Assembly: GCA_945878555.1 (NCBI GenBank)
Contig: CAMDWI010000010.1
Span: 70,559-124,011, forward strand
Reading direction: 5' to 3'
DNA: 53,453 nt
From: Klebsiella pneumoniae
GTDB taxonomy: Bacteria > Pseudomonadota > Gammaproteobacteria > Eutrophobiales > Eutrophobiaceae
Of this stretch, positions 26,780-36,089 are shown in pieces. The notes below the pieces were generated by a model, which was not told the DNA's origin, did no database searches, and worked only from the letters and a program-made list of their open reading frames with translations. Positions within the stretch are counted from its first letter, which is position 1, and each line of letters starts with the position of its first letter. The translations under genes were made by a program, and so were the position numbers.

Positions 26780-26823
26780 GCCGGGCCATAACAGTGTGTC
26801 TCATATTCCTGTTTGGGCCCGGC
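26780..26823. promoter_or_regulatory. Hairpin between amidohydrolase-like copy 2 and the small anchored protein
   Basis: GCCGGGCC (26780-26787) pairs with GGCCCGGC (26816-26823), and AACAG (26790-26794) pairs with CTGTT (26809-26813), leaving a 14-base loop. No T-run follows, so it is more likely an RNA-processing or stabilising element, or an attenuator, than a terminator. Confidence 0.5.
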
Positions 26824-26839
26824 TGTGTTTCTATTTTTG

Positions 26840-28771
26840 CTACAGCCCCGGCGCCTCGAATGCCACCTGGCCGCCTACCAATGTCAGCACCGGTTTGATA
26901 TCTGCCAGATCGGCAACCGGTACATCAAGCAGGTTACCATCAAATACAACCAGATCTGCCAGCATGCCCGGCTGAATCGAGCCCATTTCCTTCTCGGAAC
27001 CGATAAAGCGTGCCGCCCAGCGGGTCAGCGCCAGCATGGCTGACTTGCGGTCCAGTGCCTCTTCCGGTGCAACGACACGGCCGTCACCATCAACGCGTGA
27101 CTCGGCTTTTTGCATATACCAGGTCGGATAGTCTGCATCATCCTCTGGTGAACTGCCCTCGATATGGAACGGAATACCTTCTCTTAACAAGGTGCCCAGC
27201 GGGGCCAGGCGTACCAGACCCTCATAGCCATATTGCGCCTCGATCACATTTTTTACACCCATCGATTCGCGCTGGTTGATGACGCTGCCGAGGCTGACGC
27301 CAAACCGTATCAATTCTTTCAGCTGCGGATGCGCGTTGTAATACTGATGCACTTCGGCTGGCCAGTCGACGTTATGATCAAAGCCTTGTGGTCGCCACAG
27401 CTTTTTCACATACAGTTTTTCCTGATTCTCCGCTTCCAGTACATTCTGCATCGCGAGGCGTATACCCTCACTGCCACGGTTATGCACGCCGGTTACGTTC
27501 CAGCCGTGCTGGCGTGCCAGCATCACGTTGTAGTAGTCGGTCTGTTTCATTTGCTCCGGTGACAGATCATTCTGGCCCAGGCCGGTAAACCATTCGCCGG
27601 TCCAGCGGTTATAACCGTTCAGGTTCGGGCTGATATCGGGGATGACATTTTTTTTCGGTGAGATGGTCAGCAGACTGGCGCCCGCATCTTCTGAACCGGC
27701 ATGTGGACCCACCGAGGCACCAACAATTGTGACCATCTTGCCACGTTCATCGATCAGCGAAAAATCCACCAGGTTGCCCATGCGTTTCAGATACATCTCG
27801 GCGTTCGGATTCTGACGCAGGAAATCCAGGCCCGGATAGACCCGCACCGCCATCTCCCCGGGTGATTCGTGAAATATCCGGTTAAGTACGGTCATGGTAG
27901 GTGCACTCATATGACCGGTTGCGACTGTCACACCGTGTTTTGCAAATCGTTGCAAGGTCTTTTTGGCGCCCGGGATGGCAACTTCATCAAACCAGACCGG
28001 ATCCGGCCACGGCCGGATCTCGCGGCCAATAAAGCCGACCAGCTGCGCACCGCCGACACCGGTCGGTTTACCGCCCTCATCCCGATCAAGATGGAAATGA
28101 TCAGCAGGAAAACCACTCTTGATCGCGAGTTCTATCATCGCGGTATTCATCAGGCCGTAACTACTGTCCAGATAGACAATAACAGGGTTGTTCGGGGCCA
28201 CCTCATCCAGCGTATTGATATCCCAGCCCTTCATTGCGACGGATGCCATCTGGTCCATCAGATTAAAAAATATCGGCGCACCGGGTTGTCCTTCGTTCTC
28301 GACGATATGGGCGAGAGTTGCCAGTGCCTGGTCCAGGTCCTTGCCGCCCAGATGTGGATGGGTTACACCGTTCCACTGGCTGTCTTTCAGGATATCGCCG
28401 GCTGGAACTGCATTGTCACCGTCGTTATAGATAAAACCGGGTGTCAGTGAGCGGCCTTTCAGGTCAATCGAGCGTGTGGCGGGTCCGGCCAGGCGTTGAA
28501 TCTCTGCACTGCTTCCGACCTTGAAAATACGATTGCCGCGTACCGCAACCGCTTCGGCAATGGTGAAGTCCTTGTCTGCATCGGCCGTTAATACCTGACC
28601 GTTATAGAATACAAACTCGGGATAGTGGATCAGTTCATCCGGTACATTGACCGTCTGTGCGTTCAGAACGCTGGCGTATAGATGTACTGCCAGGCACATC
28701 CCGGAAACAAGTGAGGCCCGCCGGAATGGCGAGCCTCGTTTTGTGGATACAATCGTTGTGTGTCCTTGCAT
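26840..28771 (-). CDS. Secreted amidohydrolase-like protein with altered metal site (copy 2)
   Basis: 643 residues. The signal peptide is longer than usual (hydrophobic SLVSGMCLAVHLYASVLNA after a basic start) and ends near residue 38. Residues 111-120 read PGFIYNDGDN in place of the PGxIDxHxH metal motif. The segment VATGHMSAPTMTVLNRIFHE, the later VGPHAG, TGVHNRGSEG, FDHNVDW and FHIEGSSPED are all conserved with copies 3 and 4. The C-terminal SIQPGMLADLVVFDGNLLDVP is classical for the superfamily. Transcribed last of the three enzymes; ribosome site GAGGGGG before the ATG at 28771. Activity unknown. Confidence 0.88.
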   Translation of the reverse strand: MQGHTTIVSTKRGSPFRRASLVSGMCLAVHLYASVLNAQTVNVPDELIHYPEFVFYNGQVLTADADKDFTIAEAVAVRGNRIFKVGSSAEIQRLAGPATRSIDLKGRSLTPGFIYNDGDNAVPAGDILKDSQWNGVTHPHLGGKDLDQALATLAHIVENEGQPGAPIFFNLMDQMASVAMKGWDINTLDEVAPNNPVIVYLDSSYGLMNTAMIELAIKSGFPADHFHLDRDEGGKPTGVGGAQLVGFIGREIRPWPDPVWFDEVAIPGAKKTLQRFAKHGVTVATGHMSAPTMTVLNRIFHESPGEMAVRVYPGLDFLRQNPNAEMYLKRMGNLVDFSLIDERGKMVTIVGASVGPHAGSEDAGASLLTISPKKNVIPDISPNLNGYNRWTGEWFTGLGQNDLSPEQMKQTDYYNVMLARQHGWNVTGVHNRGSEGIRLAMQNVLEAENQEKLYVKKLWRPQGFDHNVDWPAEVHQYYNAHPQLKELIRFGVSLGSVINQRESMGVKNVIEAQYGYEGLVRLAPLGTLLREGIPFHIEGSSPEDDADYPTWYMQKAESRVDGDGRVVAPEEALDRKSAMLALTRWAARFIGSEKEMGSIQPGMLADLVVFDGNLLDVPVADLADIKPVLTLVGGQVAFEAPGL

Positions 28772-28865
28772 AATATCCCCCTCTGATACGGTGCGTTAAT
28801 CGGTCATGCGTAAGCCACCTGCGGCCATCCTTTCACAGAACAAGGGCCAGAGGCAAATCCCCGGG

Positions 28866-30767
28866 CTACAGCCCAGGGGCCTCATAGGCGACCTGACCGC
28901 CAACCAGCGTCATGATCGCCCTGACTTCCGGCAGTTTCTCTACAGGCACATCCAGCAGGTTGCCATCAAAAACAACCAGATCGGCCAACATACCCGGCTG
29001 GATCGAACCCATGTCCTTCTCTGAGCCGATAAAACGGGCGGCCCAACGTGTCAGTGCCAGCATCGCCGATTTACGATCCAGTGCCTCTTCCGGTGCGATG
29101 ACGCGGCCGTCCTTGTCGAGGCGGGTGACTGCACGGTGCATATACCAGGTCGGATAGTCGTCCTTGTCGCCTGGCTCAGTACCTTCGATATGGAAAGGGA
29201 TCCCCAGTTTTTGCAGTGTGCCGAGCGGTGCCAGTCTTTCCAGCACATCATAACCATACTGCGCCTCGATCACATTTTTTACACCGAGCGAATCACGTTG
29301 CGAGACCATAGTCGCGATACTGACGCCGAAGCGTATGACTTCCTGTAATTCCGGATGCGCGCTGTAGTAGTCATATACCTCTTTCGGCCAGTCGATATTG
29401 TGATCAAACCCCTGTGGCCGCCACAGTTTCTTGATATATAACTTGTCCTGGGTTTCAGCCTCAAGCACGTTCTGCATCGCAAGCCGTATGCCTTCGCTCC
29501 CCCGATTATGGACACCGGTCACGTTCCAGCCATGCTGACGCGCCAGCATGACGTTATAGTAGTCGGTCTGCTTCATCTGCTCGGGAGACAGGTCACCCTG
29601 GGACAGGCCGGTAAACCACTGTCCGGTCCAGCGGTTATAACCGTTTGTATTCGGGCTGATTTTGCTAATGACATTCTTTTTCGGTGCAATCGTCAACAAG
29701 CTGGCCCCTGCATCTTCTGAACCAGCATGCGGTCCTACCGAGGCGCCGACGATGGTAACCATCGGGCCACGCGAATCAATCAGTGAAAAGTCGACCAGAT
29801 TACCCATACGCTTCAGATACATTTCTGCCTTGGGATTCTGGCGCAGGAAGTCGAGGCCGGGGTAGACACGTACGGCGAGGTCGGCCGGTTTTTCATGAAA
29901 CAACTTGTTCAGCACCGTCATCGTCAGCGCACTCATATGACCGGTTGCCACAGTCACGCCATGGCGTGCATAGTTTTTCAACGACTCGGCGGCCTCAGGG
30001 ATGGCCACTTCTTCAAACCAGGCCGGTTCAGGCCAGTCACGGACTTCACGACCTACAAATCCAACCAGCTGTGCACCACCCACACCGGTGGGTTTGCCAG
30101 ACTCGTCCCGATCCAGATGGAAATGGTCGGCCGGGAATCCTTCCTTGATCGCGAGATCAATCATCGAAGAATTCAGGATACCGTAGCTGCTGTCCAGATA
30201 GACGATGATCGGATTGTTCGGTGCGATCTCGTTCAGTGTATCCGCGTTCCAGGCCTCCATCGCACCGGAGGCCCACTGGTCCTGTAAATCGAAGTACATA
30301 GGCTGGTTCGGCTTGCCCTGTGTGTCGACGATACTGGCCATTGTTGCAAGGATTTCATCGAGCGTCTGGCCGCCGACCTGTGGCTGGATCCTGTCCTGCC
30401 ACTGGCTGTTCTTCAGGATATCGCCAGCCGGGACAGAATTATCACCGTCGTTGTAGATAAACCCCGGAGTTACCGAGCGGCCTTTCAAATCGACGGTACG
30501 GGTGGAGGGACCGGCCAGACGGCGAATCTCTGCACTGGTACCGACTTTCAGTACACGGTTACCACGTACAGCCACGGCCTCGGCTACGGTAAAATCCACG
30601 TCCTTGTCAGCGGTCAGCACCTGGCCGTTATAGAAGACAAAATCCGGATAATGAATCAGTTCAGCAGGCACGTTGTTCGACTGTGCGCTGACAGACACGC
30701 TATACAGCTGTGTTGCCAGCGTCATGGTTGCAAGCAGCGGTGTGAATATTGTTGTACGTTTAATCAT
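28866..30767 (-). CDS. Secreted amidohydrolase-like protein with altered metal site (copy 3)
   Basis: 633 residues with a Sec signal ending near VSVSAQ. It shares long identical stretches with copy 2, for example the RWAARFIGSEK region and the YNVMLARQHGWNVTG region, so this is a recent tandem duplicate. Residues 101-110 are PGFIYNDGDN, again lacking HxH. It retains TGHMSALTM, TGVHNRGSEG, FDHNIDW and FHIEGTEPGD. Ribosome site GAGG seven bases before the ATG; 94 bases separate it from copy 2 and 44 from copy 4. Substrate unknown; differences among copies concentrate in the segment about residues 140-240 and near 470-520, which may set specificity (inference). Confidence 0.88.
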   Translation of the reverse strand: MIKRTTIFTPLLATMTLATQLYSVSVSAQSNNVPAELIHYPDFVFYNGQVLTADKDVDFTVAEAVAVRGNRVLKVGTSAEIRRLAGPSTRTVDLKGRSVTPGFIYNDGDNSVPAGDILKNSQWQDRIQPQVGGQTLDEILATMASIVDTQGKPNQPMYFDLQDQWASGAMEAWNADTLNEIAPNNPIIVYLDSSYGILNSSMIDLAIKEGFPADHFHLDRDESGKPTGVGGAQLVGFVGREVRDWPEPAWFEEVAIPEAAESLKNYARHGVTVATGHMSALTMTVLNKLFHEKPADLAVRVYPGLDFLRQNPKAEMYLKRMGNLVDFSLIDSRGPMVTIVGASVGPHAGSEDAGASLLTIAPKKNVISKISPNTNGYNRWTGQWFTGLSQGDLSPEQMKQTDYYNVMLARQHGWNVTGVHNRGSEGIRLAMQNVLEAETQDKLYIKKLWRPQGFDHNIDWPKEVYDYYSAHPELQEVIRFGVSIATMVSQRDSLGVKNVIEAQYGYDVLERLAPLGTLQKLGIPFHIEGTEPGDKDDYPTWYMHRAVTRLDKDGRVIAPEEALDRKSAMLALTRWAARFIGSEKDMGSIQPGMLADLVVFDGNLLDVPVEKLPEVRAIMTLVGGQVAYEAPGL

Positions 30768-30811
30768 TGATACGGCCTCATTACATTACAATAGTATGGA
30801 GATACAGTGCA

Positions 30812-32752
30812 CTACAGATCAGGCGACTCATAAGCCACCTGACCGCCAACCAGTGTGAATACCGCACGCAAGTCCGCCAGTTTTTCGACCGGTACGTCGA
30901 GCAGGTTGCCATTAAATATGACCAGGTCGGCAAGCATGCCAGGTGCTATCGAACCCATTTGCTGTTCCGAACCGATAAAACGTGCGGCCCAGCGCGTCAG
31001 TGCCAGGAAGGCTGTCTTGCGATCCAGCGCTTCGCTGGCAGCGATGACGCGGCCACTCCGGTCGACACGATTTTCTGCCTTTTGCATATACCAGGTCGGG
31101 TAGGCCTCTTCATCTTCCGGCTCGGTACCCTCGATGTGAAACTTGATTCCTTTCTGCTGCAAGGTGTGCAGCGGTGCCATCCTCTCCAGTCCTTCCATAC
31201 CCCACTGGGCCTCAATCAGGTTCTTGATGCCCAGCGGTTCAGAATCACGCTGGTTGATCATCGTACGCAGGCTGATACCGAAGCGAACCACATCCTGCAA
31301 TACAGGCTGGGTGTCATAATATTCAAAGATCTCGGACACCCATTCAATATTGTGATCGAACCCTTGCGGGCGCCACAGCTTTTTCACATACAGCTTCGGC
31401 TGGTTTTCTGCCTCAATGATATTTTGCATCGCCAGCCGGATACCCTGGCTGCCCATATTATGTACACCGGTGACGTTCCATCCATGCTGACGTGCGAGCA
31501 TCACATTATAAAAGTCCGTCTGTTTCGTCTGTTCCGGTGACAGCTCTTCCTGACTGAGTCCATGCATCCATTCTCCGGTCCAGCGATTATCACCATAGGG
31601 ATTCGGAGCGAGACCTTCAATCATTGTTTTCTTCGGATGTATTGATAACAGACCGGACAGGCCGTCGGGTGTGCCTGCATGGGGGCCTACCGAGGCGCCG
31701 ACGATCGTGACCATCGCCCCACGATTATCTTCCAGCGTAAAGTCGATCAGGTTACCCATGCGCTTCAGATACATCTCGCCATTCGGGTTCTGACGCAGAA
31801 AGTCGAGGCCAGGATAGACGCGTACCGCGAGTTTTTCCGGTGTCTCATGGAACATACGGTTCAGTATAGTCATTGTGGGCGCGCTCATATGCCCGGTCGC
31901 GACCGTCACACCGTGTTTGGCATAATTGGCCAGTGATTTGACAGCAGCAGGAATACCGACTTCATCAAACCAGACAGGATCCGGCCACGGACGTACTTCA
32001 CGACCGATGAATCCAACCATCTGTGCTCCTGCCCGTCCGGTGTAATTGCCGTCCTTGTCCTTGTCGAGGTGCAGATGCTCCGGCGGGAAGCCGCTCTTGA
32101 TGGCGAGATCAATCATCGCCTGATTCATCAGGCCTTCACTGCTTTCCAGATAGATAATGATTGGGTTGTTCGGTGCGATCTCGTTCAGTGTATCAATGTC
32201 CCATGCGTTCATCGCTGTACCGGACAACGTATCCTGCAGGTTGAAATAAATCGCCTCGCCGGATTTGCCTTCGGTCTCGATAATCTTCGACATCGTCGCC
32301 AGCGCATCATCAACAGTCTTGCCGCCGACCTGTGGACGGGTCAGCCCGCCCCATTGGCTGTCTTTTAATATGTCACCGGCAGGTACAGAATTATCGCCGT
32401 CGTTATAGATAAACCCTGGCGTCAGCGAACGGCCTTTCAGATCAATTGCGCGGGTCCCAGGTCCGGTCAATCTCTGTATGTCTGCACTGGTGCCGACTGC
32501 GAGGATGCGGTTGCCACGCACAGCTACGGCCTCGGCTATCGTAAAGTCCTGATCGGCATCGGCCGTCAGTACCTGGCCGTTATAAAAGATAAACTCGGGA
32601 TAGTGTATCAATTCATCAGGAACGCCTGATTGTGCCTGTGCATTCTGTGTGGTCAGAGTAAAAACTGTCAGCAATATCGTGACCAGACTATTGCGGATAT
32701 TGGTATATCGACGAACCGGCAATGTAATACTGGTGGTATTGAATTGATACAT
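30812..32752 (-). CDS. Secreted amidohydrolase-like protein with altered metal site (copy 4, first in transcript)
   Basis: 646 residues with a Sec signal ending near TTQNAQA. Residues 112-121 are PGFIYNDGDN. It is conserved with copies 2 and 3 throughout (TGHMSAPTM, LAVRVYPGLDFLRQNPN, TGVHNMGSQG, FDHNIEW, FHIEGTEPED, GSIAPGMLADLVIFNG). It is first in the probable transcript copy 4 - copy 3 - copy 2 - small anchored protein, behind a candidate promoter at 32774-32803. Ribosome site GAGGGG before the ATG. Like the others, it belongs to the Amidohydrolase_3-type fold but should not bind two metals in the usual way. Confidence 0.88.
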   Translation of the reverse strand: MYQFNTTSITLPVRRYTNIRNSLVTILLTVFTLTTQNAQAQSGVPDELIHYPEFIFYNGQVLTADADQDFTIAEAVAVRGNRILAVGTSADIQRLTGPGTRAIDLKGRSLTPGFIYNDGDNSVPAGDILKDSQWGGLTRPQVGGKTVDDALATMSKIIETEGKSGEAIYFNLQDTLSGTAMNAWDIDTLNEIAPNNPIIIYLESSEGLMNQAMIDLAIKSGFPPEHLHLDKDKDGNYTGRAGAQMVGFIGREVRPWPDPVWFDEVGIPAAVKSLANYAKHGVTVATGHMSAPTMTILNRMFHETPEKLAVRVYPGLDFLRQNPNGEMYLKRMGNLIDFTLEDNRGAMVTIVGASVGPHAGTPDGLSGLLSIHPKKTMIEGLAPNPYGDNRWTGEWMHGLSQEELSPEQTKQTDFYNVMLARQHGWNVTGVHNMGSQGIRLAMQNIIEAENQPKLYVKKLWRPQGFDHNIEWVSEIFEYYDTQPVLQDVVRFGISLRTMINQRDSEPLGIKNLIEAQWGMEGLERMAPLHTLQQKGIKFHIEGTEPEDEEAYPTWYMQKAENRVDRSGRVIAASEALDRKTAFLALTRWAARFIGSEQQMGSIAPGMLADLVIFNGNLLDVPVEKLADLRAVFTLVGGQVAYESPDL

Positions 32753-32773
32753 GGTGTCCCCTCAGCGCTCTAC

Positions 32774-32803
32774 ATCACCGGGTGGTGATTACAAAGGATT
32801 ATA
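32774..32803 (-). promoter_or_regulatory. Candidate promoter and operator of the amidohydrolase-like cluster
   Basis: Read on the minus strand, TATAAT (32798-32803) is a perfect -10 box, though no good -35 is visible at the right distance. Just downstream lies the dyad ATCACC-GGGT-GGTGAT (32774-32789), placed so that a bound protein would cover the transcription start. It is 22 bases upstream of the ATG at 32752. Confidence 0.4.
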
Positions 32804-32932
32804 ATTAGCGCGCACAGGAAAGACTATAGAATCGGGGGCCGGAATGATTCAAAAACGTTGTGGGTCAGTGTGAATCCACTATTTAACCTGAATCATGTTC
32901 AATTGTGCAAACATTGTGCATCCGCGGGCGGT

Positions 32933-33847
32933 TTATCCTGCCGACACCAGGATAACACCTGCTGTCGCAATTGCGGCTGCGAGCAAGGTCATCGGGTCGG
33001 GACGACGCTCGGTATGAAATACAAACACTGACAGAAACGAGGATACAAATACCTCCAGTGAACCAATCATTACAACGGTGGAGACCGATTCATAATTCAG
33101 TGCCGAGAACGTCAGGATTTGTCCGGAAGAGGCACTGATCCCGGCCAGCACGGACCAGCGGTTCAGATTGGAAAACATGTTTAACAGCCTGTCGCGATAA
33201 GATCGCAGGAACAGCGCCGCAATAACAAAGAAAGCAAAACCACTAATCGCGCTGATCATCGTGCCGAATACCGGTGCATCAAGATGAATCAGGCCAAATT
33301 TGCGGGCAATATTGGCAAACGCATAGGCGAGTGCTGCGCCTACGCCCACGGTATAGCCGAGCATGGACAATCGTTCATCCGCCGGGTTGAGGTAACGGTA
33401 GCCTCCGATATTGCGGATCAACAGTACGAATGCGAGCCCGATGGCGATCATGCCTATACCGTCCCAGCCGGTAATTGGTTCAGAAAGGAGCAGCCAGGCC
33501 AGCAAGACAGAGAAAAAAGGATTCAGGCGTTTGACGGAACTGGAGCGTATGACACCGAGATATTTTATGGAGGCATATACAAGGGTGCGTCCGAACACCA
33601 TGGCGAACAGACCCGCGGCGATGAACCAGCCTATCCCGATCCACCACTGCTGATCATGCACTTCGGCGACATTATCACGTTCCATGACCAGCCAGAGCAC
33701 ACAGGAAAATACCATCGTAGTAAATATGGAAAACAGCACACCGGTATCACCACGCTGCTTGGACGCCTTCGAGATAAATACGCTGCCGAATGAAAAGAAC
33801 AACATCGACAGGGCGGCCAGTAACTGGCCCAGCTGGGGATCAGACAT
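32933..33847 (-). CDS. EamA/DMT-family transporter
   Basis: 304 residues from the ATG at 33847, which follows AAGGA with good spacing; the frame is open further upstream but that part is Arg/Lys-rich and unlikely. There are ten membrane helices in two EamA repeats; the second repeat begins near MLGYTVGVGAALAYAF and ends VFHTERRPDPMTLLAAAIATAGVILVSAG. The KRLNPFFSVLLAWLLLSEPIT segment is the classic first-repeat end. Inner-membrane exporter or importer of small metabolites; substrate unknown. It is divergent from the mxa-like cluster and upstream of the amidohydrolase-like cluster on the same strand. Confidence 0.88.
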   Translation of the reverse strand: MSDPQLGQLLAALSMLFFSFGSVFISKASKQRGDTGVLFSIFTTMVFSCVLWLVMERDNVAEVHDQQWWIGIGWFIAAGLFAMVFGRTLVYASIKYLGVIRSSSVKRLNPFFSVLLAWLLLSEPITGWDGIGMIAIGLAFVLLIRNIGGYRYLNPADERLSMLGYTVGVGAALAYAFANIARKFGLIHLDAPVFGTMISAISGFAFFVIAALFLRSYRDRLLNMFSNLNRWSVLAGISASSGQILTFSALNYESVSTVVMIGSLEVFVSSFLSVFVFHTERRPDPMTLLAAAIATAGVILVSAG

Positions 33848-34192
33848 GCAGGAATCCTTTATGGACAGAACCACGATTGAGACTACGGCTGTCATCATAC
33901 GCTTGGCATGCCTTGCTGCCAAAGAAAAACATGCATTGCTGATGTTTGGAGGGTGACACGAATTGGTGCAGTTTTTATCACAGTGGATACAGGATCAGTA
34001 ATGAGAAATAAGGGCCAGTGCAGGCAACGTCAGGCGCACTCGTTTGTCGGAGAATCTACTTTGATGTTTAAAAAATATAATGTAGAGTTATGAATGTTAT
34101 GGGGGATGTCGGATTCAAAAGTCTTCAAAGGCTGTCCGCCACATAAAATTCCAGTTTGTATTTCCTGAAATCACTTAATCGGAGGGGTTCTT
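33848..34192. other. Divergent intergenic region between the transporter and the mxa-like cluster
   Basis: 345 bases without a convincing gene. TATAAT at 34076-34081 is a possible -10 box for the plus-strand cluster, but the -35 position is poor. An 18-codon reading frame at 34090-34146 has no ribosome site. Codon-poor and A+T-rich near 34060-34085. Confidence 0.4.
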
Positions 34193-35188
34193 TTGGACTT
34201 TAAACAAGCCGTTGCGAAGGCGCAGGCGCTTCGTGAAAACCTGGGTAAGGTTGTAAAGGGGCATGAAGAAGGTCTGGATATGACCGTGGTCACCGTGCTC
34301 GCCAGGGGCCATATGTTGCTCGAATCAGTTCCCGGCGAAGGCAAGACCTTGCTGGCTACCGCACTGGCGGCATCTATCTCCGGTATTACGGTCGGTCGAA
34401 TCTCCGGACAGCCGACACTGAAACCGTCTGACATGCTCGGTGCTGAAATTGTCGGCAAGGAAAGCGGACGCTTTGAACTGATCAAGGGACCGATTTTTCA
34501 TAACATCGTGCTGTTTGACGAGCTGAACCGTACCGATCCGCGAGCACAGTCCGCCTTGCTGGAGTCGATGCAGGAGGCGCAGGTAACAATAGGCGACAAG
34601 ACACATTATCTGCCGCAACCGTTCCATGTCATCGCGACCCAGAACCCGCTGTCACAGGAAGGTACCTGGGAGCTCGATGCGGCGGCCAGACAACGCTTCC
34701 TGGTCAAACTGCACTGGCATTCACCGCCGCGCCATATTGAATACAAGATTGCTACCGAGGCCAAGGCATTCCTGAAGGAAAACCTGAAGATGTTGAGCCC
34801 GGTGTTGACCAAGGAAGAACTGGTCGACATCCAGACGATCGCCCAGACCCAGGTCGAAGTGACGGACGATATCATCCATCTGATTAACGCTATCATTGTC
34901 GCAACCCGACCCAATGACGAGTCCTATCCTGCCGAGGCGCTGGATGCAAATGACGACTTCGGCCGGGAAGTCATCAGTCCGAACGGTGGTGTCAGTTCGC
35001 GTGCGACCAGTTTCTGGCCGCCATTATTGCGTGCACATGCGCTGTTTCATGGCCGTGATCGCGTTGTTCCCTACGATGTGTTTGCAACGGCCTATCCGAT
35101 GCTGAATCATCGTATCGAAACAAATTTTCCGGTTGATGTCGAGAAGCTGATCCACCTGATCCTTAGTGAGCGAGGGTATGCATACTAG
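34193..35188 (+). CDS. MoxR-type AAA+ ATPase (MxaR-like)
   Basis: 331 residues from a TTG at 34193, set by GGAGGGG five bases upstream; no ATG lies nearby. Walker A is SVPGEGKT (residues 45-52, first Gly replaced by Ser) and Walker B is IVLFDELNRT (D109, E110), with sensor-1 VIATQNPLSQEGTWELDAAARQRF. MoxR ATPases act as chaperones that load cofactors or metals together with von Willebrand A proteins. As first gene of six in the order ATPase - DUF58 - exported protein - vWA - TPR-like - vWA, it corresponds best to MxaR of the methanol dehydrogenase maturation cluster mxaRSACKL. A generic MoxR/Bat system is the alternative. Confidence 0.88.
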   Translation: MDFKQAVAKAQALRENLGKVVKGHEEGLDMTVVTVLARGHMLLESVPGEGKTLLATALAASISGITVGRISGQPTLKPSDMLGAEIVGKESGRFELIKGPIFHNIVLFDELNRTDPRAQSALLESMQEAQVTIGDKTHYLPQPFHVIATQNPLSQEGTWELDAAARQRFLVKLHWHSPPRHIEYKIATEAKAFLKENLKMLSPVLTKEELVDIQTIAQTQVEVTDDIIHLINAIIVATRPNDESYPAEALDANDDFGREVISPNGGVSSRATSFWPPLLRAHALFHGRDRVVPYDVFATAYPMLNHRIETNFPVDVEKLIHLILSERGYAY

Positions 35189-36089
35189 GGACGAGCAGGC
35201 GGCCAGAAAAACCATACTCGACAAAAGGCGTCTGCAGGCAATCGGGGTACTGCTCCCGATTCGGCTGAGTGCGTTGTCGTTTCTGCCCGGTCGCCATCCG
35301 TTGGGCCGCGCCGGTCAGGGTATGCGGTTTCTGCGCAACCGCGCCTATGAACCGGGCGAGGACAACCCGCGTGATATAGACAAGTTCAGTACACCAGACA
35401 AGCTCTGGATCAACGAGTGGGAGGCCGAGGTACAGGCGTCCATCAACCTGTTTTGTGATAACTCCGCGTCGATGTCGTTTCCACCGAAGGCGGCGGTACG
35501 AAATCTGGCACTGATGCAGCTGACGTATTCATTATGGCGTGCCTGTGATCTGGTCAGCACCGTATTTTTCAGCAAGGACAATCGTGAACAGTTTTCCGAA
35601 CGCAACCTGAAGACACAGCTGGAGAAGCTCACCCAGCGTATTGCCTCGGAGAAATGGGCTGAAGGCATTGATGTGATCGAGGCGCTGGAAAAGTCCGGAA
35701 TGGCCATGCGTGGTATGAAGTCGGATATAACCTTTCTGATCTCGGATTTTGCCCCGGTCACCGCAGGTGATGATGCGGGTTCAACCCAGCGCTGGCGTGC
35801 CATCATGCGTCGTATCCCCGGTGATCTGGTGCCGGTCATTATCAGTTTTAACCTGCCGCGAGATGTGCTGGGTATGGTCAAATTATGGGACCCGGAACGC
35901 AACACCCAGCGGATGACGTTGTTGACGCCGGGCCGCATTGACCGCATCAATGAAAAGGAGAGACTGCGGGTCGACAGGCTGGAAAGCTTTTTCAGAAAAC
36001 TGGGCCTGGACTATCTGATGCTGAGACAGGAACGTGATGTGTATCCACAGCTGGCGCGTCTGACCGGGCTGCGCAGGAAACGTAAATAA
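35178..36089 (+). CDS. DUF58 protein (MxaS-like)
   Basis: 303 residues from the ATG at 35178, overlapping the ATPase gene by 11 bases; a GTG at 35166 is possible but lacks a ribosome site. The DUF58 signature EPGEDNPRDIDKFS (usual form PGDDxRxIDW) is at about residues 58-71. A degenerate vWA/MIDAS motif LFCDNSASM (D94) follows, then a Rossmann-like half ending in TLLTPGRIDRINEKERLR. DUF58 proteins pair with MoxR ATPases. The length fits MxaS (about 300). Probably cytoplasmic, peripheral to the membrane. It ends in a TAATG overlap with the next gene, so translation is coupled. Confidence 0.85.
   Translation: MHTRDEQAARKTILDKRRLQAIGVLLPIRLSALSFLPGRHPLGRAGQGMRFLRNRAYEPGEDNPRDIDKFSTPDKLWINEWEAEVQASINLFCDNSASMSFPPKAAVRNLALMQLTYSLWRACDLVSTVFFSKDNREQFSERNLKTQLEKLTQRIASEKWAEGIDVIEALEKSGMAMRGMKSDITFLISDFAPVTAGDDAGSTQRWRAIMRRIPGDLVPVIISFNLPRDVLGMVKLWDPERNTQRMTLLTPGRIDRINEKERLRVDRLESFFRKLGLDYLMLRQERDVYPQLARLTGLRRKRK

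Noticed and set aside
34090..34146. 18-codon leader-like reading frame before the MoxR-type gene
   Set aside because: It has no ribosome site, no run of regulatory codons and no terminator/antiterminator pair next to it.
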